In this document: in pieces, positions 34,725 to 44,981 of the stretch | How the letters are laid out: each line of letters starts with the position of its first letter | Position numbering within the stretch: position 1 is the stretch's first letter | NCBI GenBank assembly: GCA_964509885.1 | Contig: CAZDZL010000012.1 | Coordinates: forward strand, 12,632 to 76,631 | Reading direction: 5' to 3' | Origin: Palsa-1447 sp964509885 | GTDB lineage: Bacteria; Verrucomicrobiota; Verrucomicrobiia; Opitutales; Opitutaceae | DNA length: 64,000 bases | Notes under the pieces: generated by a model | The model's input: only the letters and a program-made list of their open reading frames with translations | The model's database searches: none | What the model was told of the DNA's origin: nothing | Made by a program: the position numbers and the translations under genes

Positions 34725-34740
34725 AATGGGGTGATATCCC
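34725..34740 (-). promoter_or_regulatory. GGGGTGA-type motif before the 66-aa gene
   Basis: The minus strand reads GGGATATCACCCCATT, one of the clearest members of the repeated upstream motif. It lies about 36 bases before the small gene start. Confidence 0.35.
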
Positions 34741-34769
34741 GCTCCGCGGTCGAACGCCCCGCCCCCGGG

Positions 34770-35723
34770 TCACTGCGTCCCGTAGGCCAGGACCTTCTCG
34801 TTGCCGATCTCGACACGGCCCTCGGGCAGCCTCTCGCGCAGCAGGCCCCCGCTGTTCCTGCCGAAATACTGCGAGGCGTGCTCGGTCATCGCCGCCAGGG
34901 CCTTGCTGAAATCGTTGCCGCGCGCGCGGATGCTGTAGCGCGTCTCCCAGAGGAGCTTCGCCTTCTTCTGCTTCCACATCATCTGGAAGTCATAGGCCAT
35001 GAGGACGACGAAGTAGCGCTCGTCCTCCAGCTCGTTGACCAGCTCCTTGCGGCGGAACTCCAGGGGCGTGCCCCTGTAGCCGTCCGCCTTGTCCCAGAGG
35101 GTCTCGTACCCGAGCATCGAGGCGTTCTGGGCGTCGAGCTGGTCGCGTGAGCGGTCCTCGGCCGCCACGGCGGCCATCGCGCCGGTCATCGCGTTGTCCA
35201 GGTCGACCTGCTCGGGGGTCTGCAGCGTGTAGCTGCTGGCCGACGAATTGAGAGGCGTGAGCGGAGCGCACGCGTCATTGGGGTTGTTGCGCACGATCTG
35301 GGCGTGGTTGGCCGCCATCGCCTCCGCGGACGCGACCTGCAGGTTCTGGCCGGCGGCCGAGTTGAGGGAATGCACCGGCGAATGCGTGGTGCCCCAGTAG
35401 ACCATGACCAGGATCTTCGTTGCCTTGGGATCGCTGCTCGGAAGGTAGCTCCTGCCGGCGAGCGGCACGGCGACGGTCTTGGCGACATCCATGAAGGCGA
35501 CCTTGTCGATCGTGTCGTCCTGCGCCGTCCCGCCCCACACGCCTCCCTTGCCGAAGGCGTAGGTCTCCGTCTGGAACTTCCCGCCGGGCAGCTGGGCGCG
35601 GACGTAGTCGGCGCTCGCTCGGGACGACACGGCCACGACGGCGCCGTCATCCAGGGCGCGGGCCGGGCCGGCGGCGGCCGCAAGCACGGAAAGTAGGCTG
35701 AGGTGGAGTCTTGTGAATGTCAT
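34770..35723 (-). CDS. Exported hypothetical protein, 317 aa
   Basis: The ATG is chosen to put the signal peptide first (LHLSLLSVLAAAAGPARA, cut near residue 23). The mature part has VYWGTTHSPVHSL, DDGAVVAVSSRAS and a C-terminal helical region with YFVVLMAYDFQMMWKQKKAK and a W-E-T-R-Y-S-I-R strand. I do not recognise the family. Upstream, an acetylxylan-esterase-like gene ends 85 bases away on the same strand. Confidence 0.6.
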   Translation of the reverse strand: MTFTRLHLSLLSVLAAAAGPARALDDGAVVAVSSRASADYVRAQLPGGKFQTETYAFGKGGVWGGTAQDDTIDKVAFMDVAKTVAVPLAGRSYLPSSDPKATKILVMVYWGTTHSPVHSLNSAAGQNLQVASAEAMAANHAQIVRNNPNDACAPLTPLNSSASSYTLQTPEQVDLDNAMTGAMAAVAAEDRSRDQLDAQNASMLGYETLWDKADGYRGTPLEFRRKELVNELEDERYFVVLMAYDFQMMWKQKKAKLLWETRYSIRARGNDFSKALAAMTEHASQYFGRNSGGLLRERLPEGRVEIGNEKVLAYGTQ

Positions 35724-35808
35724 GATGATCGGGGCGGTTCGCAGGGTATAACACCGCCCGCGGCCTTCCCCCTTCAACATCCCCGTGAGGCCTGCGGAAC
35801 CGGCTCGG

Positions 35809-36909
35809 TCAGCCGCCCTTCCTCAGGCGAAGGTCCATCCAGCCGACCATCTTCTCCCACTCCGCGGGAAGGTAGACGTGCGGCGTGTCGGGGTAGATGA
35901 TGCTGACGAAGGCGTCCCCCGCCCCCTCGAGCCTGTAGACCGGCGACACTCTCGCCTCCAGGTTGTGGATGCCGGCCACGGGCGAGCCCGGGTCGCGGTC
36001 GCCCGTCATGAACAGCATAGGCCGCGGCGCCGCGCAGGCGATCACCGCCTCGGTGTCGAAGTGCCGCAGCATGCCCGGGACGAAATAGTAGATCCCGTGC
36101 TCCTTCAGGCTCCCCGCCAGGATGAGGTCCTGGTAGCGCGTCATGCACCCGACGCAGACGGCCGTCCTCGGCCGGTCGTCTAGGGCCATGACCCACCAGC
36201 TCCGGGTGCTTCCCATGCTGATCCCGGTGACGCCGACGCGCGAAGCGTCGACCTCCGGGCGCGAGCACAGGTAGTCGAGGGCCATCAAATCGTCGCGCAC
36301 GATCGTCCCCCAGAGGGTCCGGCCGGCCCAGAGGCTGAACTTCGAGGACGTGAGCTCCCCCGCCCCGCCCTTCTCCCCCGCTCCCGCGGGCCCCTGGCCG
36401 TCGCGCTCGCCGAACCCGCAGGCGTCGATGCCGAGCACGGCGTAGCCCAGCCGCGCCAGCGTCGGCCCGGGCGCCACGGGCGTGGCGTTTGTCTGGAGCA
36501 TCTCCTCCTTGCCGACGTTCCACTGCCCGGCGTGCCAGTGGCAGTAGAGGATCGCCGGGACCCTGCCCTTCGCCCCGGCCGGTAGGAAGAGGTATCCCGG
36601 CACCGTGAGCCCGAGCCCGTCGCCAAAGGTGAACTTTTCGAGCACGTAGCCGTCGTGCTCGGTCCTCGAGAGCACCGTCACGTTGGGGACCCTCGGGCGC
36701 GCCGGGAAGTCGCCGAGGAGCGTCCAGAGCGTCGCCCGGATCTGTGCGCGCTGCCTCGACCACGCCTCCTTGGTCGCCGGGGCGCTGAACTCCGGCACGG
36801 GAACGGAACCCAGCCACTGCGCGGCATTCGTCTCCTGCGCCGAAGCCCTCATCTCGGGAAGGAGGAGAAGGACGAGGACAACGGTGGATGAAAGGGGGGC
36901 ATGCTTCAT
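35809..36909 (-). CDS. Exported acetylxylan-esterase-like alpha/beta hydrolase
   Basis: 366 residues with a signal peptide at 1-24. The fold is that of AXE/dienelactone-type hydrolases: VPGYLFLPAGAKGRVPAILY, HWHAGQWN, GYAVLGIDACGFGERDG, then the nucleophile elbow GVTGISMGSTRSWW. The acid lies in LFMTGDRDPG and the His in YPDTPHVYLPAEW. It probably removes acyl groups from polysaccharides outside the cytoplasm, which fits the other exported glycosidases. The promoter is upstream in the gap to the SRPBCC gene. Confidence 0.82.
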   Translation of the reverse strand: MKHAPLSSTVVLVLLLLPEMRASAQETNAAQWLGSVPVPEFSAPATKEAWSRQRAQIRATLWTLLGDFPARPRVPNVTVLSRTEHDGYVLEKFTFGDGLGLTVPGYLFLPAGAKGRVPAILYCHWHAGQWNVGKEEMLQTNATPVAPGPTLARLGYAVLGIDACGFGERDGQGPAGAGEKGGAGELTSSKFSLWAGRTLWGTIVRDDLMALDYLCSRPEVDASRVGVTGISMGSTRSWWVMALDDRPRTAVCVGCMTRYQDLILAGSLKEHGIYYFVPGMLRHFDTEAVIACAAPRPMLFMTGDRDPGSPVAGIHNLEARVSPVYRLEGAGDAFVSIIYPDTPHVYLPAEWEKMVGWMDLRLRKGG

Positions 36910-36979
36910 CGGGGGGCGCCGGGGCGGGTACGATCACACCCGCCGCGAGGCCTTGTCAACGACCCGCCCCAGCCGGCCC

Positions 36980-37471
36980 TCAGGCAGGCATCGCGGCCAT
37001 GTACTCCGACATCCGCTCCAAGGTCTGCTTGGCTCCCTCGAGCGCGCCGAACTCCCGGACAACCCGGTCGCGTTCCTCGGCCGTGGGGAAGACCATGCGG
37101 ATCGTGACGCGGGTCTTCGTGGCGCCCACGGGGTCAAAGCTCCAGGTCGACTCAAACCGCACCGGGGTTCCGCCCTTGCGGTGCCCTCCGTTAGAGAAGC
37201 GCAGGCGCTCGGGCTTCACGACCTCGATGAAGAGGCAGCTGTTGGGATACTCGGTTCCGTCGGGCCCTCGCATCACGTGGATCCAATTGCCCCCGGTCCG
37301 GACGTCCATGACCTCGGTCGTGGTCGAGAAGCCGCGGGGTCCCCACCAATGGACCACGTGCTTGGGATCGGTCATCACGCTCCAGGCGAGCTCCTGGGAC
37401 GCGTCCAGGACCCTCGATACCACAATCTCCCTGTCCGGATGGGCCGCTGGGGCCTCATTTTCCTTTTTCAT
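36980..37471 (-). CDS. SRPBCC/AHSA1-like protein
   Basis: 163 residues beginning MKKENEAPAAHPD. The START/Bet v1-like fold is seen in IVVSRVLDASQELAWSVMTD, HVVHWWGPRGFS, MDVRTGGNWIHVM, FIEVVKPERLRFSNGG and TKTRVTIRMVFP. Such proteins bind hydrophobic ligands and are usually paired with an ArsR regulator; here the regulator gene overlaps its start by 17 bases. It is probably part of a small stress response. Confidence 0.88.
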   Translation of the reverse strand: MKKENEAPAAHPDREIVVSRVLDASQELAWSVMTDPKHVVHWWGPRGFSTTTEVMDVRTGGNWIHVMRGPDGTEYPNSCLFIEVVKPERLRFSNGGHRKGGTPVRFESTWSFDPVGATKTRVTIRMVFPTAEERDRVVREFGALEGAKQTLERMSEYMAAMPA

Positions 37472-37805
37472 TTCTTTTATCCTTTCGTTTGAGTTCGCTG
37501 AGATATTCCTCGAGCCGGTCAAAGCTCTCCTCCCAGAACTGGCGGTAGTCCCCTACCCATTCGGCCGCCTCCCTCAGCGGTCGCGCGCTCAGCCGGCACG
37601 GCCTCCACTGGGCCCGGCGGCTGCGTGAGACGAGCCCGCTCCTCTCGAGCACCTTCAGGTGCCTTGAGACGGCGGGAAGGCTCATCCGGAAAGGCCGCGC
37701 AAGGTCGTTAACGGAGGACTCGCCTCGGGCGAGGCGCGCGAGAATCGCCCGCCTCGTGGGATCGGCAAGGGCCGAAAAGGTGCTGCTCAGTCGGTCGTGT
37801 GGCAT
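37455..37805 (-). CDS. ArsR family regulator of the SRPBCC gene
   Basis: 116 residues. A winged helix with FSALADPTRRAILARLARGE, VNDLARPFRMSLPAVSRHLK and VLERSGLVSRSRR is classic ArsR, without metal-binding cysteines. It is translated ahead of and overlaps the SRPBCC gene. A perfect palindrome 14 bases before its ATG is the likely operator, implying autorepression. Confidence 0.9.
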   Translation of the reverse strand: MPHDRLSSTFSALADPTRRAILARLARGESSVNDLARPFRMSLPAVSRHLKVLERSGLVSRSRRAQWRPCRLSARPLREAAEWVGDYRQFWEESFDRLEEYLSELKRKDKRNEKGK

Positions 37806-37818
37806 CGGATCAATTATT

Positions 37819-37838
37819 ATTTAACATTATGGTTAAAT
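37819..37838 (-). promoter_or_regulatory. ArsR-type operator palindrome
   Basis: Arms ATTTAAC and GTTAAAT are perfectly complementary around a 6-base centre, in an AT-rich island within GC-rich DNA, 14 bases before the regulator start. Position and symmetry fit an ArsR dimer site that blocks the promoter. Confidence 0.65.
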
Positions 37839-37903
37839 ACCAAACCGAGCCCCGTCAAGGCCAGGTTTTGTGTCGCGGTGCCGCGCCGGCCCACCGCGGT
37901 TCC

Positions 37904-38788
37904 CTAGGGCGCCGGGGAACGCACCGGGCCGTCGTCCGCGCTTCCTCGCGTTCTCGAGTAGAGCGCCGTGAATTCGGCGCCGAGCAGGAATATCTGGGCC
38001 GAGTAGTAGACCCACAGGAGAAAGACGCCGATCGAGCCCGCCGCACCGTAGCCCGACAGGGCGACCCTCCGGCCGAGGTAAATCGCGACGAGCTCCTTTC
38101 CTATGGTAAACAGGACGGAGGTCGTCGCCGCCCCCACCCACACGTCGCCCCAGCGGATCGATATCTGGGGGATCACCTTGAAGATCACCGCGAACATGAC
38201 CGTTATGAGGATGAAGCTGAGGAAGACGTCCGCCAACTGGGCGGCGAATTGCCACCTCATCTCCACGTTGCCCGAGGACCGCAGCACAGCCGTGAGCCCC
38301 GCCGTCGCCAGGACCGAGACAAGGAGCAGAACCGACACCGCGAGGACCATGCCGAGGGAGAAGAGGCGGGCCCGGACGAATGCCAGGAAACCCGTCTTAT
38401 GTCGGACGCCGTGGACCCTCCAAATTCTGTTCAGGGAGTCCTGGAGCTCGTTGAAGACCGACGTGGCGGCCACCACGAAAACCACGGCGCCAATGGCCGC
38501 CATGAGCGTGCGCCGGGTCGGCCCGTCGGAGCCCGCGACCATCGCCTGGAGCGCATGGGCACCGTCGGGTCCCATCAGCTCGGACATCTGCGAGATGATC
38601 TCGCCCTGGGCCGCCGCCTTGCCGAAAAAGAAGCCGGCCACGGCGATCGCCACAAGGAGGAGCGGGGCCACCGAGAACATGGTGTAGAACGCGAGCGCGG
38701 CTCCCATGCTCTGGGCGTAGTCGCGCCGCCAGGAGGCGATGGTCCTCGTGAGGAGCCTCCACGCCTCGATGTTGCTCAGCTTAATCAC
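37904..38788 (-). CDS. YihY/BrkB family membrane protein
   Basis: 294 residues from a GTG start (VIKLSNIEAWRLL); the ribosome site is weak, so the start is uncertain. Six membrane helices carry the family segments YAQSMGAALAFYTMFSVAPLL, ATSVFNELQDSLNRIWRV, FKVIPQISIRWGDVWVGA, GKELVAIYLGR and AAGSIGVFLLWVYYSAQIFLLGAEF. The family was once named ribonuclease BN but is now taken as a transport or envelope protein. No operon partner is obvious. Confidence 0.85.
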   Translation of the reverse strand: MIKLSNIEAWRLLTRTIASWRRDYAQSMGAALAFYTMFSVAPLLLVAIAVAGFFFGKAAAQGEIISQMSELMGPDGAHALQAMVAGSDGPTRRTLMAAIGAVVFVVAATSVFNELQDSLNRIWRVHGVRHKTGFLAFVRARLFSLGMVLAVSVLLLVSVLATAGLTAVLRSSGNVEMRWQFAAQLADVFLSFILITVMFAVIFKVIPQISIRWGDVWVGAATTSVLFTIGKELVAIYLGRRVALSGYGAAGSIGVFLLWVYYSAQIFLLGAEFTALYSRTRGSADDGPVRSPAP

Positions 38789-38978
38789 GGGAATTTCACG
38801 GGAAGGTGCGCCGCAGCGTCCCCCGTAGGGACCGAGCGACAGTGCCGTCGGTTCCAAGGGCAGGCCCGGGCCGGACCAAATCAGGTTGGCAAAATAGGAT
38901 TTCCAGGCCCCGCGCCGTAGGAGTTGAATTTGTTGCAACCCGGATGCCGGCAAACAGTCTATAGCCGCAATCCAGCCC

Positions 38979-40649
38979 ATGAAATTCACCGCGACCCACC
39001 TCAAGCGATACCGGCAGATTGCCGCTCTTCTCTGGAAATACGGGCGCGGGGACATGGTGCACCAGATGGCGAACCAGGAGGGGTTCGACGTCGAGGAGGT
39101 CAAGGTGGGCAAGAAGGACGCCTCGCCCGAGGACCTCGCCGACGACCTGGAGGCCATGGGCCCGACCTACGTCAAGATCGGCCAGGTGCTCGCGGGAAGA
39201 CCCGACATCCTGCCCGAGGCCTACCGAAAGGCGCTCGCGCGCCTCCAGGACAAGGTGAAGTCCTTCCCCTACGAGGACGTGGAGCGGACCATCCTCGCCG
39301 AGCTCGGCGTCCGGGTCTCCAAGGCCTTCGCGAGCTTCGACGTGCAGCCCCTCGCCGCCGCCTCCCTCGGCCAAGTCCACCGGGCGACCCTGCGCGACGG
39401 CCGGCAGGTCGTTGTCAAGGTGCAGAGGCCGGGCGTCAGGAGCGAGATCGCCGAGGATTTCGAGGTCCTCGAGGAGATCGCCTCCTTCTTGGGCGAGCAC
39501 ACGGAGGTGGGAAGGAAGTACCGCTTCAGCGCCGTCCTGGCCGAGTTCCGCACCGCCATCCAGCAGGAGCTCAACTACGAGCTCGAGGCCCAGAACCTGA
39601 TCGCTGTCGGCAAGAACCTCCAGGAGTTCAAGCGGATCCTGGTGCCCCAGCCAGTGCCGTCCTTCTGCACGAGGAGCGTGCTCACCATGGACTACGTGCC
39701 GGGCCGCAAGATCACGGACCTGGGGCCGCTCGGCCAGCAGGGCCTGGACGGCGCCGGGCTCGCCGATGAGCTCTTCAGGGCCTACCTGAAGCAGATCCTG
39801 CTCGACGGGATCTTCCACGCCGACCCCCATCCCGGCAACATCTTCATCATGGAGGACGGGCGCGTGGCGCTGCTCGACCTCGGGATGGTGGGCCACACGG
39901 GGCCGGCCATGCAGGAGAACCTCCTGAAGATCCTCATCGCGGTCAGCGACGGCAAGGGCGAGGAGGCCGCGGAGCTCGTGATCCGCATGAGCGAGAAGAC
40001 CGAGCGCTTCGACCACTTCGAGTTCAGGCGCCAGATAAGCCAACTCGTGGCCACCCGGCTCAACCAGGGCCTGCGCGATCTCAACGTGGGTAGCTCCCTC
40101 ATGACGGTGAGCCGCGACGCGCGGGACAACGGCCTCTATGTCCCGAGCGAGCTCACGCTGCTCGGAAAGACCCTCCTGGAGCTCGACGACGTCGGGCGCA
40201 TCCTCGACCCGAACTTTGACCCGAACGCCTGCATCCGGAAGCACGCCGGGGAGCTCACGGTGACACGCCTGGGCCGGGAGGCCACACAGGGAAGCGTCGT
40301 GAACGCCCTCCTCGAGATGAAGAACTTCACGGTCCAGCTCCCGTCCCGGATCAACCGGATCATGGACGCGGTCGCGAACGCCGAGCTGGAGGTCAAGGTG
40401 AAGGCGACGGACGCGAAGATGGTCGTCGAGGGGATCGAGAAGGTGGCCAACCGCATCACGAACGCCATCCTCCTCGCCTCGCTCATCATAGGGGCCGCGC
40501 TCCTGATGCGGATCGACACGTCGTGGCACCTTTTCGGCTACCCCGCCTTTGCGATGCTGTGCTTCCTCGGCGCCGGCGCCGGGGCGGTCGTCCTCATCTA
40601 CAACATCGCCGCGCAGGACCGCCGGAGCCGGAAAAACAGGCCCCACTGA
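38979..40649 (+). CDS. ABC1/UbiB-family atypical kinase
   Basis: 556 residues. The N-terminal KxGQ motif is here as YVKIGQVLAGRPDILP, with the Ala-rich loop PLAAASLGQVHRATL and lysine motif VVVKVQRPG. The catalytic segments are DYVPGRKITD, HADPHPGNIF and LLDLGMVGH. Two C-terminal membrane helices (about 485-540) anchor it. UbiB proteins support ubiquinone or other isoprenoid lipid synthesis through ATPase activity. It stands alone with the neighbour genes facing away or converging. Confidence 0.9.
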   Translation: MKFTATHLKRYRQIAALLWKYGRGDMVHQMANQEGFDVEEVKVGKKDASPEDLADDLEAMGPTYVKIGQVLAGRPDILPEAYRKALARLQDKVKSFPYEDVERTILAELGVRVSKAFASFDVQPLAAASLGQVHRATLRDGRQVVVKVQRPGVRSEIAEDFEVLEEIASFLGEHTEVGRKYRFSAVLAEFRTAIQQELNYELEAQNLIAVGKNLQEFKRILVPQPVPSFCTRSVLTMDYVPGRKITDLGPLGQQGLDGAGLADELFRAYLKQILLDGIFHADPHPGNIFIMEDGRVALLDLGMVGHTGPAMQENLLKILIAVSDGKGEEAAELVIRMSEKTERFDHFEFRRQISQLVATRLNQGLRDLNVGSSLMTVSRDARDNGLYVPSELTLLGKTLLELDDVGRILDPNFDPNACIRKHAGELTVTRLGREATQGSVVNALLEMKNFTVQLPSRINRIMDAVANAELEVKVKATDAKMVVEGIEKVANRITNAILLASLIIGAALLMRIDTSWHLFGYPAFAMLCFLGAGAGAVVLIYNIAAQDRRSRKNRPH

Positions 40650-40658
40650 CCCCCCGGC

Positions 40659-41786
40659 TCAGCGGCCGATGAGCTCGCTCACGAAGGAGGCGCTGGGGAA
40701 GCGGTCGCAGACGGCCTTGATAGAGACGAGGATCGGCACCGAGATGAGCGCCCCGGGGATGCCCCAGAGCCACAGCCAGAAGATCAGGGAGACGAAGATC
40801 GCGACCGGGTTCAGCGTGAAGCGCCGCCCGAGGAGAATCGGCGTCACGATGTTCGACTCCAGCAGGTGGAGCGCCAAGTACCAGCATGCCGGCAGCAGCC
40901 ACTGCCACAGGGCGTCGAAGGAGAGCAGCCCGACCGCGGCCAGGAGGACCACGACGACCACCGGGCCGAAGTACGGCACGAAGTTCAGGAGGGCGACCAG
41001 CATCCCCCACATGGCGGCCTTGGGGACGCCCAGTGCGAAGAAACCCGCGGCCGCCACCGCGCCGAGGCCGAGGTTGATGAGGAGAACCGAGGAGAGGTAG
41101 TTGGAGATGTTGGACTGGACCTCGTGGCTGATCTCCACCGCACGCTTCTTGTCGCGGAGGGTCGGCATCACGTGGACGAACTTGTGCAGGAACAGGTCGC
41201 CCGAGGCCAGCAGGAGGTAGGTGAGGACCAGGACCTCGCCGAGCCCCGCGAGCACGGTCCCGGTCCAGTTGAGGATGGAGCTCGTGCCGCGCTCGTCCTT
41301 GATCTCGACGACGGGCGCCTTCTTCCGGTCGGCCTTCTTCTCCGCCTCGGTGGCTCCCAGGTCGCTCACCGAGTCCATGGCGCGGCCCATGCTTGAGGCC
41401 GTGGGAAGGAGCTTCTGCACCCGGCCCCGCAGCTGGGTGATGTGGTCCGGCGCGTCGTCGATCCAGTGGATCGCCGGCCTCCCCAGCTCCACGAACCCGA
41501 CCGAGACCGTGGCGACGAGGAGCACGACCACGATGGCCGCCGACGGGACGGTCGGGATGCGCATGTAGGACAGTCCGTTCATGACGGGCTTGAGCGCCAT
41601 GGTCACCAGGCACGCGAGGAAGAGCGGCAGCATGACCGGCCGCGCGAAATAGAGGAAGGCGGTTATCCCGAGGACGACGAGGATGACCTGGGTCCCCGAG
41701 GGAAGAGGGCGCGCCGGCGGACCCACCACGGGCGCGACCTCCGCGCCGGGCGCCTCCGCTGGACCCTGTTCTGTCTCGTCAGGCAT
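40659..41786 (-). CDS. AI-2E/PerM family transporter
   Basis: 375 residues. A Pro-rich N-terminal tail leads to eight membrane helices with a large soluble loop at about 115-175. Family segments include VMLPLFLACLVTMALKPVM, ALLNFVPYFGPVVVVVLLAA and the end LESNIVTPILLGRRFTLNPV followed by WGIPGALISVPIL. Members export autoinducer 2 or other solutes, or work as ion antiporters. The stop converges with the UbiB-like gene. Confidence 0.85.
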   Translation of the reverse strand: MPDETEQGPAEAPGAEVAPVVGPPARPLPSGTQVILVVLGITAFLYFARPVMLPLFLACLVTMALKPVMNGLSYMRIPTVPSAAIVVVLLVATVSVGFVELGRPAIHWIDDAPDHITQLRGRVQKLLPTASSMGRAMDSVSDLGATEAEKKADRKKAPVVEIKDERGTSSILNWTGTVLAGLGEVLVLTYLLLASGDLFLHKFVHVMPTLRDKKRAVEISHEVQSNISNYLSSVLLINLGLGAVAAAGFFALGVPKAAMWGMLVALLNFVPYFGPVVVVVLLAAVGLLSFDALWQWLLPACWYLALHLLESNIVTPILLGRRFTLNPVAIFVSLIFWLWLWGIPGALISVPILVSIKAVCDRFPSASFVSELIGR

Positions 41787-41943
41787 CCCTCACAGTATGC
41801 GTGCGGGCGATATGGTTCCCCAGCCCCAGGGGCCGGGCACATCGGCCCGTTTTCAGCTGCGTGCAATGGGACTCCGCCCACCGGCCGATTATTCGCGCTG
41901 CGGGGTTGCAGGCAGCGGGGCGTTTGCCCACTTTGGGTCGTTC

Positions 41944-43749
<1,806 letters not shown>

Positions 43750-43830
43750 GCGCGCGCCGCGGGATGCTCGTAACACCCCATACAGGCCGGCGGGCCGGGA
43801 GGGTACCATGGGGCAGGCTCCACGCCGTCC

Positions 43831-44448
43831 ATGCCACTGAACGCGCACCTCACCTGCCCCCTCTGCGGCGCGGCCCACCGGCCCGTGCCCCTCGCCCGCG
43901 GAGAGAAGGCGCACTGCACGCGCTGTGACACGGTGCTCGCCAAGGGCCAGTTCGAGAGCTCCGAGGCCACCCTCGTCTTCTGTGTCACCGGGCTTGTCCT
44001 CGCGCTTCCCGCGTGCGTCCTGCCGTTCGTGGGCGCGGGCAAGCTCGGCGCCGAGAGGACGAGCACGCTCTTCACCGGCGTCGGGGCGCTCTGGGACAAC
44101 GGCATGCGTGCCCTCGCCGTGCTCGTACTTCTCTGCGGCGCGCTCCTGCCGATCGCCCTCCTGGCCGCCCTCGCCCTCCTGCAGGCGCCCGGGCGCCTCG
44201 CGGGCCTCCTGGGATCACCCGCCCTGCTGGCGCGCGCCGCCCGGGTGCTAGAGCTCTGCGCGATCCCGGAGGTCCAGGTGCTGGCCGTCCTCGTCGCCCT
44301 CATGAAGCTGGGAAGCGTCGTCAACGTGAGGATCGGCCCGGGATTCTGGTTCTACTGCGCCATGTCCCTCTCCCTCCTGGTCGCCCAGCGAAGGATCAAC
44401 TTCAACGCCTTTGGCTCCGGCCCGGCCGGGCCGGAATCAAAACCATGA
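43831..44448 (+). CDS. PqiA-like membrane protein, zinc-ribbon half
   Basis: 205 residues. An N-terminal zinc ribbon has CPLCGA at 9-14 and a second C-x-x-C (HCTRCD). Four membrane helices follow, with GMRALAVLVLLCGALLPIAL and VLVALMKLGSVV typical of PqiA. Canonical PqiA joins two such units in one chain; here the second is a separate gene overlapping by four bases (ATGA). The operon goes on with an MCE protein. It forms the inner-membrane part of a lipid transport complex. An ACACCCCAT element lies about 50 bases upstream. Confidence 0.85.
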   Translation: MPLNAHLTCPLCGAAHRPVPLARGEKAHCTRCDTVLAKGQFESSEATLVFCVTGLVLALPACVLPFVGAGKLGAERTSTLFTGVGALWDNGMRALAVLVLLCGALLPIALLAALALLQAPGRLAGLLGSPALLARAARVLELCAIPEVQVLAVLVALMKLGSVVNVRIGPGFWFYCAMSLSLLVAQRRINFNAFGSGPAGPESKP

Positions 44449-44981
44449 GCCGGCGCCTGTTCACGCTCAGCTTCAGGGGCCGGTCGGCCTCCGCCGCGCT
44501 CGCCGTGGCCGCCGCCGTGATGCTCGTTCCGGCCAACCTCCTGCCGGTCCTGGACACGGACTCCTCGGGGAGCCTTCGCAGCGACACCATCTTCTCCGGC
44601 GCCGTGGAGCTCTGGCGCCACGGCCTGGGTGCGATCGCGGTGATCGTCTTCACGGCGAGCATCGTGATCCCGATCCTCAAGCTCGCCGGCCTGGCCTGGC
44701 TCCTCCTCAGCGTCCGAAACGGCGCCCCGGACAATCCGCGCCGCATGACGCGCGTCTACTCCGCCATCGAGTTCATCGGGCGCTGGTCGATGCTGGACGT
44801 CTTTCTCGCAGCGTTCCTGACAGGCCTGGTCCAGTTCGGGGGGCTCTCCACGGTCGTGGCCCGCGGCGGCATCGTCGCCTTCGCCTGCGCCGTGGTCCTC
44901 ACGGTGCTGGCCACCCAGGCCTTCGACCCGCGCACCCTCTGGGAGGGCCGTCCCGCGGCCCTGCCCCTCCCCTCGCCATGA
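44445..44981 (+). CDS. PqiA-like membrane protein, second half without zinc ribbon
   Basis: 178 residues, four membrane helices, equivalent to the C-terminal unit of PqiA: VPANLLPVLDTDSSG, SIVIPILKLAGLAWLLLS, FIGRWSMLDVFLAAFLTGLV and a final VLTVLATQAFDPRTLWE. No CxxC pair is present. It overlaps both neighbours by four bases, so the three are made together. The pieces presumably assemble into one PqiA-like complex. Confidence 0.82.
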   Translation: MSRRLFTLSFRGRSASAALAVAAAVMLVPANLLPVLDTDSSGSLRSDTIFSGAVELWRHGLGAIAVIVFTASIVIPILKLAGLAWLLLSVRNGAPDNPRRMTRVYSAIEFIGRWSMLDVFLAAFLTGLVQFGGLSTVVARGGIVAFACAVVLTVLATQAFDPRTLWEGRPAALPLPSP

